A DNA stretch of 64,000 nt from Cylindrodendrum hubeiense (taxonomy: Eukaryota > Ascomycota > Sordariomycetes > Hypocreales > Nectriaceae), in NCBI GenBank assembly GCA_014621425.1, contig JAANBB010000019.1, positions 124,001 through 188,000 of the forward strand, read 5' to 3'. The position numbers and the translations under genes are program-made. Below are positions 11,653 through 22,234 of the stretch, in pieces. The notes under the pieces are model-generated. The model was not told the DNA's origin, ran no database searches, and saw only the letters and a list, made by a program, of their open reading frames with translations. Within the stretch, counting starts at the first letter, position 1; every line of letters starts with the position of its first letter.

Positions 11653-12586
11653 CATGGGTCGCGGACTAGACGAGCCGAGGATGGTGAGTGGAGGCGAAAA
11701 CGCGGCGGAGCAATCTGCATGTGACAATGTGTGGGAGCCTGATTGCCTCCGATCATTTCTCAACTACTGGTCAGGGCTTAAGCCTTGCTGCATGATTTAG
11801 AGGCGAACCTCAGTGCCAAAGTCCAGCAGCAAAGCAAACCTAGCCCAGCCGCGTTCGTGACCACCATAGCAGTCACCGAAGCCGCAGGAAGCCGAACTCC
11901 GAAGCCCGTGGCTGACCCTAATTCGGATGACCTTGCAGCTGCGCCCATATGGAACCCCGCTGACCCTTGTAACTGTCTGACTGGATTCGTACCACCAGGT
12001 GGGAATGCTGGTAAAATTGCAAAGTCAGAGCATGGTACCAGATGTGGCACTTGACAAAATGATTTCACCTAATCAGAGTACAGCAGGGGGCCTCGGGATG
12101 GTACTGGGTGACGGGAAAATCCGTATTGGATAGTTGGGATGTGGACCGCCATTACCAGAAGCGGGACCGACCGTCTCTGCCTCCAAACTCCGCACCATGC
12201 GTGGACATCTTAACGCTATAATGAATCGCCCCCCCCCAGATAGCTGCTCATGCAGACCGCACCACTCGAGAACACCTTCTTTCAACACCAGACGTTAAGT
12301 TTCATGACCAGAAACAGGTATACGACAAAGCAAGACTGGTACAGGTGGAATGCATAGGCACAGGCACGTTTCGATGCAATCACTACGATACTCCCGGATA
12401 TCAAAATGTCTCATGTTGTTTAAAAGTACACACAGATAGACAATACGAAATTGAACAAAGGTTCGAGAAGAAATTATAGTTATCACTTAAAGTACCATTT
12501 CCAATATCTACTGGCTCTAAAGAATAAGGATGCGGGCTCCATTGGCAATGCAATAACGTGCTCCCACTCAAACAACTAATACAAAC
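11653..12586. other. Intergenic, no supported gene
   Basis: An open frame at 11785-12054 (89 codons) is proline- and alanine-rich but lacks a recognisable motif. A short C run is at 12231-12238. Nothing else. Confidence 0.4.
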
Positions 12587-14370
12587 CTAATATGTATATC
12601 GGAAGAACTTATTTTCTTTATCTGTCATCGTAGACCACACCTCAGGTGACATGTATGCGTCTTCCATGTGTTTGCTGTGGTCATTGCGTCTCTTGTTTGC
12701 CCACACGTAGTAACAAAACAAGCAGAAGGTGGTAACGGCGCAACCAGCCTGGGTACCCATGACAACAAGCTTGGCAGGACGATATTCTGGCGCATCGCGA
12801 GCTTGAAATGTTTGCGGTCCAATGATATTGCCAAGCGAGAAAGAGCCGCTGACAATGGCAGCGGCGAAAGCCCGCTTTGTTGCCCCGCCAAAGTTTGCGG
12901 CAGTCCACTATCATTTATTTGTGAGCAATACAGGCCCATAGAATCAGGTATAGGGAGGCTTACGCTGTAAAAGATGGTTAGAGGAGCAACCACTGCATTG
13001 ACTAGATAGATACCAGCGAGCACGCCGGATTTATTGCTCGTGTCGAGAAACGACATAAGGGCACCCCCAATAATTCTTTGGATGGACCGTTAGCAACCAA
13101 GCATAAACTTTTATATCATGCAACTTACGCAGGAATGATGCAGGCAATAATCCAAGCCCATCGATGGGACTGCATTCGGATACCATATCCGACGGAAAGG
13201 GTGAAGAAAATGCTGACAACACCAGAGGGCATATTCATGAGAGCGGACCTCTTAGAATCGTACCCTAGACTGCGGATTAGGGTGGCTGAGTAGGTCGTTA
13301 TCACACCACTTGAGACAGAGAGCTATAATAATGTTCATTAGCTGATGTTATAACGCATGCATTGAGAAAGGAAACCCACAAGAACGACAGACAACACCAT
13401 GAGGTATAACTGAGGATCACCCAATGCCTCGATTATCTCCTTTGGACGGAATTTGCGGCTCTCGATGCCCGTCTGGTTCACACTGACGTGCTTCAGTAAA
13501 GCAACCTTTTCCCTATCAGATAACCACCGAGCTTGCATAGGTGTGTCTGGGAGGAAGATAAAAGTGCAAAGGCCAATAACAACGGTGATGACACCAAGCG
13601 TCACAAACATGATACGCCAACCTGCGAGGGCAGCACCGGCGCCAATGTGCTGGAAGCCGTAGGAAGCGGCTCCTCCGATAATCTGGCCAAGACCGAGCCC
13701 CAGATACCAGAAAGAAAACCTTGGCGCCTGTTCTGACTTGGTGTACCATTGGCTGCTGATTAGCATCAAGGAGGGTCCAATAGTGGCTTCGAAGATGCCC
13801 AAAAATACCCGGGACACGAGAAGAGTCTGGTAATTATGAGCAGCGGAACCGCAGGCCGTTGCGATGCCCCACAAAATGACATTTGCTCCTAACCACTTCG
13901 CGGCGGGTACCATCTGAAGAAAATAAACTGTGGATTGATGAGCAAACGAAACCAACGGCTGGGACGGAGAACTGACTGTTGGGCACTTCGAAGCAGAGCA
14001 ACCCGACAAAGAGAAACGTAGCAATGTTGGAGAATTCATTGCCCTTGAGGTTCAAATCTTGGTTGAGACCCATGACGGCAGAGTACTAAAGAATTTTGTG
14101 TTAAAGAATTGACAGGTGGACAGCTGGATGACGCACATTAAGGATAACCTTGTCCAAAAATTGCATAGTATAGCAGCAAAACATCAAAGGCACGATGTGC
14201 CAATCGATCTTTCGCCGTAGGGCATTAATGTCGACTGGGACGTCGCCTGCCGCCACGTCGCGGTGGCGATCAAGGAACTTCCACGCACCATCTACATTGT
14301 TGGGGATGCCTTCAGAAGATGAAATTTGGGAGATGTCGACCTCCTGCTTCGGGCTGTCTACCAGCGACAT
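12587..14370 (-). CDS. MFS transporter, allantoate permease (ACS) family
   Basis: A plasma-membrane proton-coupled carrier of the anion:cation symporter type (Dal5-like), which takes up organic anions such as nicotinate, allantoate or short peptides. Six exons on the minus strand: 14370-14137, 14085-13977, 13927-13380, 13322-13129, 13075-12964 and 12907-12587. All are GT-AG with agreeing phases, 505 residues in all. Seen: the IDWHIVPLMFCCYTMQFLDK start of helix 1, NYSAVMGLNQDL, AAKWLGANVILWGIATAC, the motif around RVFLGIFEATIGPSL, and a C-terminal stretch with GSFSLGNIIGPQTF and RRND. These are standard for the family. Substrate cannot be assigned. It is transcribed away from the rhodopsin-like gene at 15322. 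Confidence 0.92.
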
Positions 14371-15321
14371 TGTTGAGATTTTGAGCAAGTGCGAAGCTGT
14401 AGAATTCCAAACCCCATGCAAAACAACTAAAAAGATACCAAGACAGACGTGTAGCGGGGAGATTTGCTGTGGAGGAATGAGATCGAAGGGGATTTGAGCA
14501 ACAAAAGGGGAGAAGGCGCCGTGAAGTAGATACGCGTAGAGGGAAACTGGAAAGGGAAAAGAGAAAACCGGGAAACAAGGTGCCGTCGCCCGAGATAGCG
14601 ACCTGAAACCGCCTGCATACAAGTACAACGCTGATGGTTACATCGGTGTCGCCAAGAGGGCAACGGATGATCATGTTAGTCCACTCCCGGACGGTTATCA
14701 GTGAGGATTCGTGTTGACCCTCGCTACGCAGATGCCTAGGCACCTCTGGATAACTAATAGAGTCTACCCCCCGCCATCGGCTGCGATTCGCCCCGCAGTG
14801 GCCTGTTCTCGCACAAGGGCCTTTTGATCGACCGGGTAAGATCTGTTGGTGTAGGGATCTGGTCCTGGCTGAATGTGGACCCTTCTGGAATCAACCGGGG
14901 TCTCCATTAATTTGTTTCGAACATCTATGGGTGGTTGAACAGCCGAGGAGTGCATTAGTGGAAGGGTTGCTTACCCGAGGGGACATTGCTAGTCATGTCG
15001 CCTACGACTGGGCAGTGAATTGCGCGGCCATGTAACGGCTGGGTTCATGCTCCACCACATGATTTGAATCAAAAGAAATACGTTGTGGCAGGGAATACCG
15101 AGGAGCAACCGAGGAAATGATGAAGACAATTCTAGCGTTGCGTGTGCCAGTGGCTCGAGGTTTTGGAAGGGACTCATTATCTGCTCAGATATGTTGCTTG
15201 TGTGTCGGCTCTCATTCCCTACAAGATTATAGCTTGCCTAGATTGACCTTTTTGCAAATTTTACTGTCGTCTTCTTCTTCGTCTGTCCTTAATTATTGAA
15301 CTTTCATCCAGAGCAGCCATT
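14371..15321. other. Divergent intergenic region
   Basis: About 950 bases between the MFS gene (leftward) and the rhodopsin-like gene (rightward). Only short frames are found. A TC-rich tract at 15268-15282 could be part of the promoter of the right-hand gene. Confidence 0.45.
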
Positions 15322-16594
15322 ATGGGCTGGGTCCTGAACGCCACCTCCGAGGTCAACGCCCAGTCACAATATCCAACCATCATTACCATATGCACTCTAC
15401 TATCGATATTATCGAGCGCAGTGGTGTTGGCTCGACTCTATGTTAGGTTCCGTGCCCGCGGCCTTGCATACGATGACAGCATGTCAGCACTGTCTATGGT
15501 CTTTGCCATTCTGTACTCGGCTCTCTGCATCGCTCGTACGCTATTTCTATCCAAGACCTCATTATTGTCCACGGCATCTCTAACTTGTAATTCTAATAAC
15601 AGAGACAAGATATGGCCTTGGACTATCCCTCGCCCTCCGACCCGATGCAAATCTGTTGCAATACACAAGGGTCAATTTTGCTGGCCGGCCAATTTACCAA
15701 CTTGGCATCAGCTTCTTCAAGATTGCTCTCCTGATTAGCTACTTGCGACTGCTTAGTGGTACTGACCATCGGACCTATCGAGCTATTATATGGTTCACCA
15801 TTGGCGCCGTTTTTCTTTCCCATTTGGGCTGCGCCCTTTGTCTCATCTTGGCATGCAAGCCAGTAGGTCCTGACCGAGTATTAGAACGACGGACCATCGC
15901 TAAGAAATGATAGGTACACAAATCATGGAACCCGTTGGAGGAGGGGACATGTCTCGCTGCTGGACCATCGTTTACAGCCTACTCAATCGTAACCATCGTT
16001 GCTGATGTGGTCGTCGCCTTGCTACCACTCCCAGTTCTGCTCAAACTGGAAATACGTCTGGGAAAGAAGGTCGGCTTAGTTGCCATATTTGGTCTCGGGT
16101 TGTTCACCACCATCTGCTCGATAATGCGATACCTTCAAATCGACCGAATCCAACATGGCGATGGTAATTCAACAATGCTCGTCATGTGGGGGACTATTGA
16201 GTTTAATGTCGGGGTAAGTGCCTATCACACCTGGGATGAGTCGAGTCCTAACACCATCGCACAGAACATGGTATCCTCTCTTCCATTTCTGGCACCTATC
16301 TTCATCAAGAAGGCCAGGCAATACCGGTCTAAGCATTCAGACGACTATCCTGCTCCAAGTGGCAGAAGTCGAAGCAGGGGGTTGAAAAGCGATCACTACA
16401 AGTTGAAGGACATGAGCCATGGTAAGAAGACGGACGCCTTCGATTCGACAAACAATAAATCCCGCAGTGGCAGCGAGGAGAATATCCTACAGGGGAACGA
16501 CGGTATCGTCAAGTCGATGACCTACACGGTACAGGTGGATGATGAGGGTGGCGAGCCCAGCAGCTGCAATAGTGTTGGCTCGATCCGTGCATAA
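15322..16594 (+). CDS. Fungal rhodopsin-domain integral membrane protein
   Basis: A seven-helix membrane protein of the fungal 'rhodopsin domain' family (PTH11-like without a visible CFEM part). Such proteins are thought to act in sensing at the cell surface, but roles are known for few. Four exons, 15322-15535, 15603-15862, 15914-16213 and 16265-16594, give 367 residues. Typical marks are ARLYVRFRARGLAYDDSM after helix 1, the conserved W of SWNPLEEGTC in the second extracellular loop, and NVGNMVSSLPFLAP at helix 7. A charged, Ser-rich cytoplasmic tail follows. The third intron (51 nt) has no stop and stays in frame, so retention would add 17 residues. I removed it because the family motif is continuous without it. 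Confidence 0.88.
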
Positions 16595-17238
16595 TTATAA
16601 TGGAGCAATGTTTATCTTAGTTGGATCATAAAATATAGACAATCTGACGCTTTTCTCGCATATCTGTTCAGGATGGGGCATTCTGGGGTATATCGCTCAG
16701 GTAATCACGCAATTTTCGGTCATACCGAGTGACAGCATTACGCAAATTGGCCGAAAACCACAACCAACAGGTTACAACGTAACGGCTGTTAGGCTGTTAC
16801 TTGTCCCACTTAAAATCCAGGGTTGCAAGCGTCTCGCTTTCTACAAATCTTGAAAAAAACGAGCCACAAAAACCTAAAATACCAGGGCTTTTTGAGGAGT
16901 TAGCCAACAATCATCCAAGGGTTGTGTTGTAGGCGACAAGGGAAGGGGAGGAGCCCTGGTTCCGGGATATCTCCCCCGAAAGATCATGTCACTCCAGGGG
17001 AGGGGCTGGACCCTTGATAGCCACCACCCATCAGATGACCCACTATCAATGCGACAGGAAATGTGCGGAGCAGTCTGCATTGTTCCGTGGTGAGAGACGT
17101 GTTGGTCCTGAGTCTCGACGCCCAACCCCTTACCTACTTGTACAAGAGCTTGTACGGAGTCAAGATTTGGCTCATTTCCCACCACGTTAACAGTTATCAA
17201 GTGGTTATCTAACTCATACCAAGTGTCCGAAAGAATCA
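16595..17238. other. Intergenic region
   Basis: 3' flank of the rhodopsin-like gene and 5' flank of the monooxygenase gene. Only fragmentary frames. Confidence 0.45.
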
Positions 17239-18692
17239 ATGGCGAACTCAAACACATCTTCAGCGGAAATGCCCGTCCTCATCATCGGCGCCGGAATCAG
17301 TGGCTTGCTCCTTGCCCAGCGTCTCCGTCAGGAAGCTATACCATTCCGGGTATTTGAGCGGGACGCTGATCTCACGACTCGGGGGGCTGGATGGGGTCTC
17401 ACGTTGCACTGGTCGCTCCCGGCCCTGCGATCGCTATTGCCGGATCATCTAACTCAGCGTCTGCCTGAGGCTTATGTTGACCGCACTGCTGTCACTAAAG
17501 GCGCATCGTCATCATTTCCTTTCTTTGATCTCAGTACTGGTGAGCTGAAGGCCAAAACGCCCCAAGCCTCAGAGTCTCAACGTATCCGCGTCAGTCGTGA
17601 GGGGTTGAGGCATTTGCTTGCTACAGATATTAACATCGAGGTACGTTCTGAACCAAATCTCTCTATTGCACAAAAGGCACTTAGACCTTAACTAATTTAA
17701 ATTTAAACTACTCAGTGGGAGAAGTCTCTAGCCGGAGCAGTATTCGAGCCTGACTCCGCAACAGCTGTGTTTGAGGATGGTTCTTCCATTAAAGGGTCTC
17801 TTATCGTTGCGTGTGATGGCGCTCAATCTCCAGCGCGACGCATACTCTTCCCCAGCCAGTGGGAGACTTACAAAATACCTGTTCGCATGTTGGGAGTAAA
17901 GCTACTGTTGTCCCCGGATCAGATGCAGTCCATTCATGAGAAGGACACATTCTTCTTACAGGGGACTGCTTCCAGCAACGACTCATTTGTCTACATCAGT
18001 GGTATGTGTTTTACCCCATGGCTGGTTTAACTATGCTTAGTAACTTTATAGTACTTGATGCTCCCGGAAACCACACACCAAGCTCCGACAAATATGTATG
18101 CCAGATGTGTGTGTCATGGCCATACCGTGACGGTTTCCTCAACAAGACAATACCAACAGAAATCCCCGACACGAACGAAGAAAAGCGCCAGTTTATCCAT
18201 ACCCTTGCGAAAACATGGGCAGAGCCTTTCCGTACTCTAGCCCTCAACATTCCGGTTGATGAGGACATCAAACATCTTACCCCGCAAGACTTTGTCCCAC
18301 CTCGCGACCTCCGCACAAGTGGTAGAGCCGTACTGATGGGGGATGCCTTTCACGCTATGGCAATGTGTAAGTGTCCCGATCCAATATTGCACTTTATAAT
18401 ATTAGAGACTTGCAGTCTAACAACTATAGACCGAGGCGAGGGTGCAAACCATGCGATTGTGGATGTGGTGGATTTCGTGGACAGAGCAATCCCTCTTTTG
18501 CGGGAGCCCCAGGATTTCAATACCCTAAGGGGGGCTTTGGATGATTACGAGGATGCCGTCATTAAGAGGGCCCGTCCTGGTACTCTAGCTTCCCGACAAG
18601 CGTGCCTGGATGCCCATGACTGGCTTCGAATTAATGACCACAGCCCCTTGTTAACCAAGCGAGAAATGATCATCTCGAGCTCTAGTGACTAG
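17239..18692 (+). CDS. FAD-dependent monooxygenase
   Basis: A flavoprotein of the PHBH-like aromatic-hydroxylase group that uses NAD(P)H and O2 to hydroxylate or epoxidise a small substrate. It is common in fungal secondary metabolism. Four exons, 17239-17640, 17716-18001, 18052-18366 and 18430-18692, give 421 residues. Seen: the FAD dinucleotide motif GAGISG (residues 17-22), the DG motif VACDGAQSPAR, the GD motif RAVLMGDAFHAM, and the following GEGANHAIVD helix that contacts the flavin. All are intact. It lies about 8 kb from the NRPS, so a tailoring role is possible but only by proximity. The third and fourth exons are joined at a split Tyr codon. Confidence 0.9.
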
Positions 18693-19096
18693 ATCATCCT
18701 ACTTGATGCAGAGGGTCATACAACCACCGCGACGGGGAAATAGTTTGAGAGTTTTGTGAATCGGAGGTTCGGGTCAGAGAGGATAAATTGTGAAGGCCTG
18801 CTATTCATATTTGAGCAAGTAGACCTAGTCGGTGTGTACCTCTAGTACTGTTTACTTTCAATTAACCGCGCTAGTTATTAATTTAGCTATCTGCCTTTTA
18901 ACCCTAAATCTTCCTGTATTTGAGGAGTACTTAATGGAGTACGAAGCCGCCAAATACCGAGCGCCCACCATGGTGAATAAAACACAGCAAAATGCCAAAC
19001 CCTACATCTAATGAAAAAAGCAACAGAAAAGCCATCCAGGAACATGAAAGATGTATCAGAACCCCTGTAGCCACCGAGTCGAATAGACCTTGAGAA
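18693..19096. other. Intergenic between convergent 3' ends
   Basis: 3' flanks of the FAD monooxygenase (plus) and the WOPR gene (minus). AT-rich, no gene. Confidence 0.45.
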
Positions 19097-20435
19097 CTAT
19101 TGTATGTCTCTTTCTAAAACACCCGTAAAATACTGCGGGTCTTGGGGGTTATCTGTATTGTTGGGATCCCATACGGTATTGTCCATGAAGGACTGCGGGT
19201 TTTGCGAGCTATAAATAGCATCAAGTCCCTCCATAAACTCCTCATCCAAGTGGTCTAAATTCTCTGGTCCATAGATGTTATCAGAAACACCGAGTGTACT
19301 CCGCATGAAATCCAACTCATTTTGGTAGCTTTCAAGCGTATTGAAATCCTCATTGGGTACATTCTCATCAAACCCATAGTATTGTGAGATTGAATTCCTT
19401 GCTTCTATATCACCTGGAGTTGCATTTCTTTGCTGAGATGATTTTAAATCAGGCATGTAAGCTAGGACAAGTTCCGATGGATATGTCATACCTCTTAGAT
19501 AGGAGGCGCCGGTGACACCCTCTGCAACTGGGACTGGGCCTAGACATATATTTGAGGGGTCCAGGACAAGCGCAGTATCGAGCATCGCTTGCTGGCATTG
19601 AAGGCTAGTTGCTGACATATTGTTAGACAACCCGTGATCAATCTCCCCTGTAGGTCCGTTCGTACTTGTCGAGCTGTGGGTGAAATTGCCCTGTGCCAAA
19701 GCCATAGGAGATGTAGCCAAAGCCCTGGAAGTTGCCAATACGTCAAGGGGATCTTGCTGAGGAACAGGCTGACTTGATTGTTCAGAATTGCGATGCCTTG
19801 GTGCCCGGTAGGGTGCAATTTGGATGGGTCGTAATGCTGGCATTGTGGTGGGCTGCCGATTGCCAACGCCGCCACCAGATACGTCAGATACATGGTCAAT
19901 CTGATAATCCGGACCCCTGATTCTTTCATTCCGTTGGACTTGGTACCCTACAAGCATACGAAGTTCAGAGCGAGGGACAATATTCCCGATGGTGGGGTGG
20001 GATGATGGTGTGATTAAGCGCCCAGACGCTATATCTTCATCAGTAGAGTAGCTAACCAGCCGGTGGAAGATACCATTCAAGTAGAGAGTCATGGTCTTCT
20101 TTATCAGACCGTTTCTTTTGACCTCAGGTCGTTCCCAGTTTACCTCTCCTTGGTGCCGTTTGTAGGGCCTGTCAACCTCTCGAAATCTCGTATACTTGCC
20201 TGAGATGTGAGATCTACTCCAATGATGGCCATCGACCCAGTGATAGAAGTCTATGTTTGATCCCACGCCCGTGTATATAAAAACATTTCCGCTTTTGATC
20301 AGGTTCTCTCGCTGGTTCGGGGGGGAGCGGGTAGGGAAAGTAGCTAAGTTGCCCCGACAGGCAGGCTTCAAAGAGAATAAGCGCGTCCAGAGAAGTAGCC
20401 ATGTAGCCTTCATAAGTCGGGCTCAAGTTGGCCAT
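19097..20435 (-). pseudogene. Gti1/Pac2 (WOPR) transcription regulator, frameshifted
   Basis: WOPR proteins (Wor1, Ryp1, Sge1, Pac2) are nuclear DNA-binding master regulators of morphology, virulence and secondary metabolism. The first half of the WOPR box begins at the ATG at 20435 (TYEGYMATSLDALILFEACL) in one frame. The second half (SGNVFIY, then HWVDGHHWSRSHISGKYT, then KKTMTLYLNGIFHRLVSY) is in the next frame and runs to 19097. The change happens at a run of seven C (20319-20325 on the plus strand as G). Losing one C makes the domain continuous with no gap against the family pattern. The C-terminal two thirds is Gln/Asn/Ser/Pro-rich, as usual. An ATG at 20413 opens the second frame with 438 codons but discards the conserved N-terminal half. 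Either a real mutation or a homopolymer error. Confidence 0.8.
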
Positions 20436-21132
20436 GATTGATTGTATGCTCAAGAAAGCTTGAGCACCTGTTGGAGAAGGGAATGATTGAGTGATTGTGC
20501 TAGTGCGGTAGTTAAGTTTGCTGAGAGGTAATAAGGCATACAATACTAATTGCGGTTCTTCGTAGTTCAACTGACTACCTCTTTATTTGGAGGAAGTTCT
20601 GGGTTTTATAAAGTTTAAAATGTTTAATGATATTCTATCTGAGACTTGAACAAGAATGTACGATTACTTAACCTAGAGCGGTGTGATGAGATGCACAGGA
20701 CAAAGAGATTGAATACATAATAGTTCAAAGAATATCCCACACATATCGATTAGAACAATCAAATGAATACTTGAACACTTCTTAATATGCGGTACTCTTT
20801 GTTAGAAGCTTGATAACCATTGATTGATTCAATCCCATCTTATTTCGCGCCAAACTCGTGGGCATGATCACAGGCCAGGGAGTCTACCTTCGCAAACCAG
20901 GAAAGTAAAGCGAAATAATTGAGGGCCATGTTAACTAAAGTAACAGCAGATAGTTTGCACAGTCATTTTCAGTGCCCCTGATTCGTGTTCTCTCCGCAAA
21001 CTCACATTCGACGTCCATTTAGGACTTTCATTCTCCCAGAGACTATGAGGAACAACCGGTATCAGGCATCAAAGTCACATGAGCCAAAGATACGCCAGCT
21101 GCGCTCAAGTCAACAGGGGTCACTTCAACGGT
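20436..21132. other. Intergenic, no supported gene
   Basis: 5' flank of the WOPR gene and 3' flank of the CFEM gene, AT-rich. No family-like frames. Confidence 0.45.
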
Positions 21133-22234
21133 TCAGGGCAATTCATTTGGCATTCGGGTATCAGAATGAAGCTCATAGTATGGCCCAGTGTATTTGGTAG
21201 GCTCATTCTGAGTTCGGGAGCCAGGAAGCTCGCTGTGAAGTTGGGAGTCGGAGGGAACCTCTTGTTTTGGTAGAGGCATATTTGCCGACATTTCATGTTG
21301 ATTCATGTTTTGACGTAGACTACTTCCCTGATCATATTTCTGAGCATTGAATTGGTCTTCCTGAGATTGGGTCTGTGGTGAAGGACTCCGGGCCGAACAG
21401 TCTTGCGCTGCATAAGTCTGGGGAAATGACTTTCCGTCGGAGGCATTTTCCTGGATTTGTGAAGCCTGATGAGGCAGTGCTTGAAGTTCTTGGTTGTTCG
21501 ACGAGGCTTTGGCTTTGGGCTTCTTCCCGCGCCAGAGCGTAGTGACGACAGCCAATGCAATTAGTATTACTCCCAGGGTTATACCAAGGCCCAATCCAAT
21601 TCTCAAGGTGCTGCCGCCTGTATTATTTCCCGATTGGCTACTCGACGAGCCACCGTTTCCATCGGCTGTTGGTAAGCTGAAGGCCTCTGTTCCCGAAACA
21701 ACTCTTGTTTCTGAGTGGCTGTTGTCTGTCACTGTGCTGTCTTCTATTGCGCTCGAAATTTCTGCCGATGTGCTATCCGTTGTCATGCTGCTTTCATCTT
21801 CACTTGTTCCGCTTTGTTTTGGTTCCGACGTCTCGGTAGGTTCCGTGTCGGAAGATGCGCTGATAGCACTCGAGCACTGGATCCCGGAAGGGATTGAGAA
21901 GCCTGCATATCTGCAATACATTCTCGAGAATTCCTCTGCCTCTTCGCGATCGGAGTCGGAGCATTGCTCGAACAAACAGCACAGGGCGCTGCTAAGTTAG
22001 TCCTCATCCGTGCATTGACACTCAGTATCGTAAATAGCACATGTCGAGGATGAATCAGTATCGATGATGGCATCACTGTTGTACGCGCATGAAGCCTATA
22101 ATAAATGATGAGACCCTTTGCGGCAACGGATTCGAGGATTTCGACGGCTCGTGACTTACTGCACATGATGGCAAAATTTGAGCTTCAGCGTAACGCAAAA
22201 TTGCGAGTATAACAACCAAGTTGTAGGATCTCAT
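21133..22234 (-). pseudogene. CFEM-domain membrane protein with an in-frame stop
   Basis: CFEM proteins are fungal surface proteins with eight cysteines, involved in haem or iron uptake, signalling or virulence. Exon 1 (22234-22160) gives a signal peptide (LVVILAILRYAEA) and the first CFEM cysteine (LPSCA). Exon 2 (22095-21133) gives the next cysteines (ASCAY, STCAIYDTECQCTDED), then a TAA at 21999-21997, then LSSALCCLFEQC and a further Cys in the same frame. After the domain come a Ser/Thr-rich stalk, a single membrane helix (IGLGLGITLGVILIALAVV) with a basic stop-transfer end (RGKKPK), and a Gln-rich cytoplasmic tail. Total 346 codons counting the stop. The stop sits where CFEM domains usually have an aromatic residue, so one base change explains it. 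Confidence 0.78.

Noticed and set aside
20310..20360. An intron in the WOPR gene as explanation for the frame change
   Set aside because: A GT...AG pair around the site (47 bases) can be drawn, but it leads to a stop and removes conserved residues. The C7 slip gives a gapless domain.
21494..22000. 168-codon plus-strand frame opposite the CFEM gene
   Set aside because: Antisense to Ser/Thr-rich coding sequence with clear CFEM and membrane features on the other strand.
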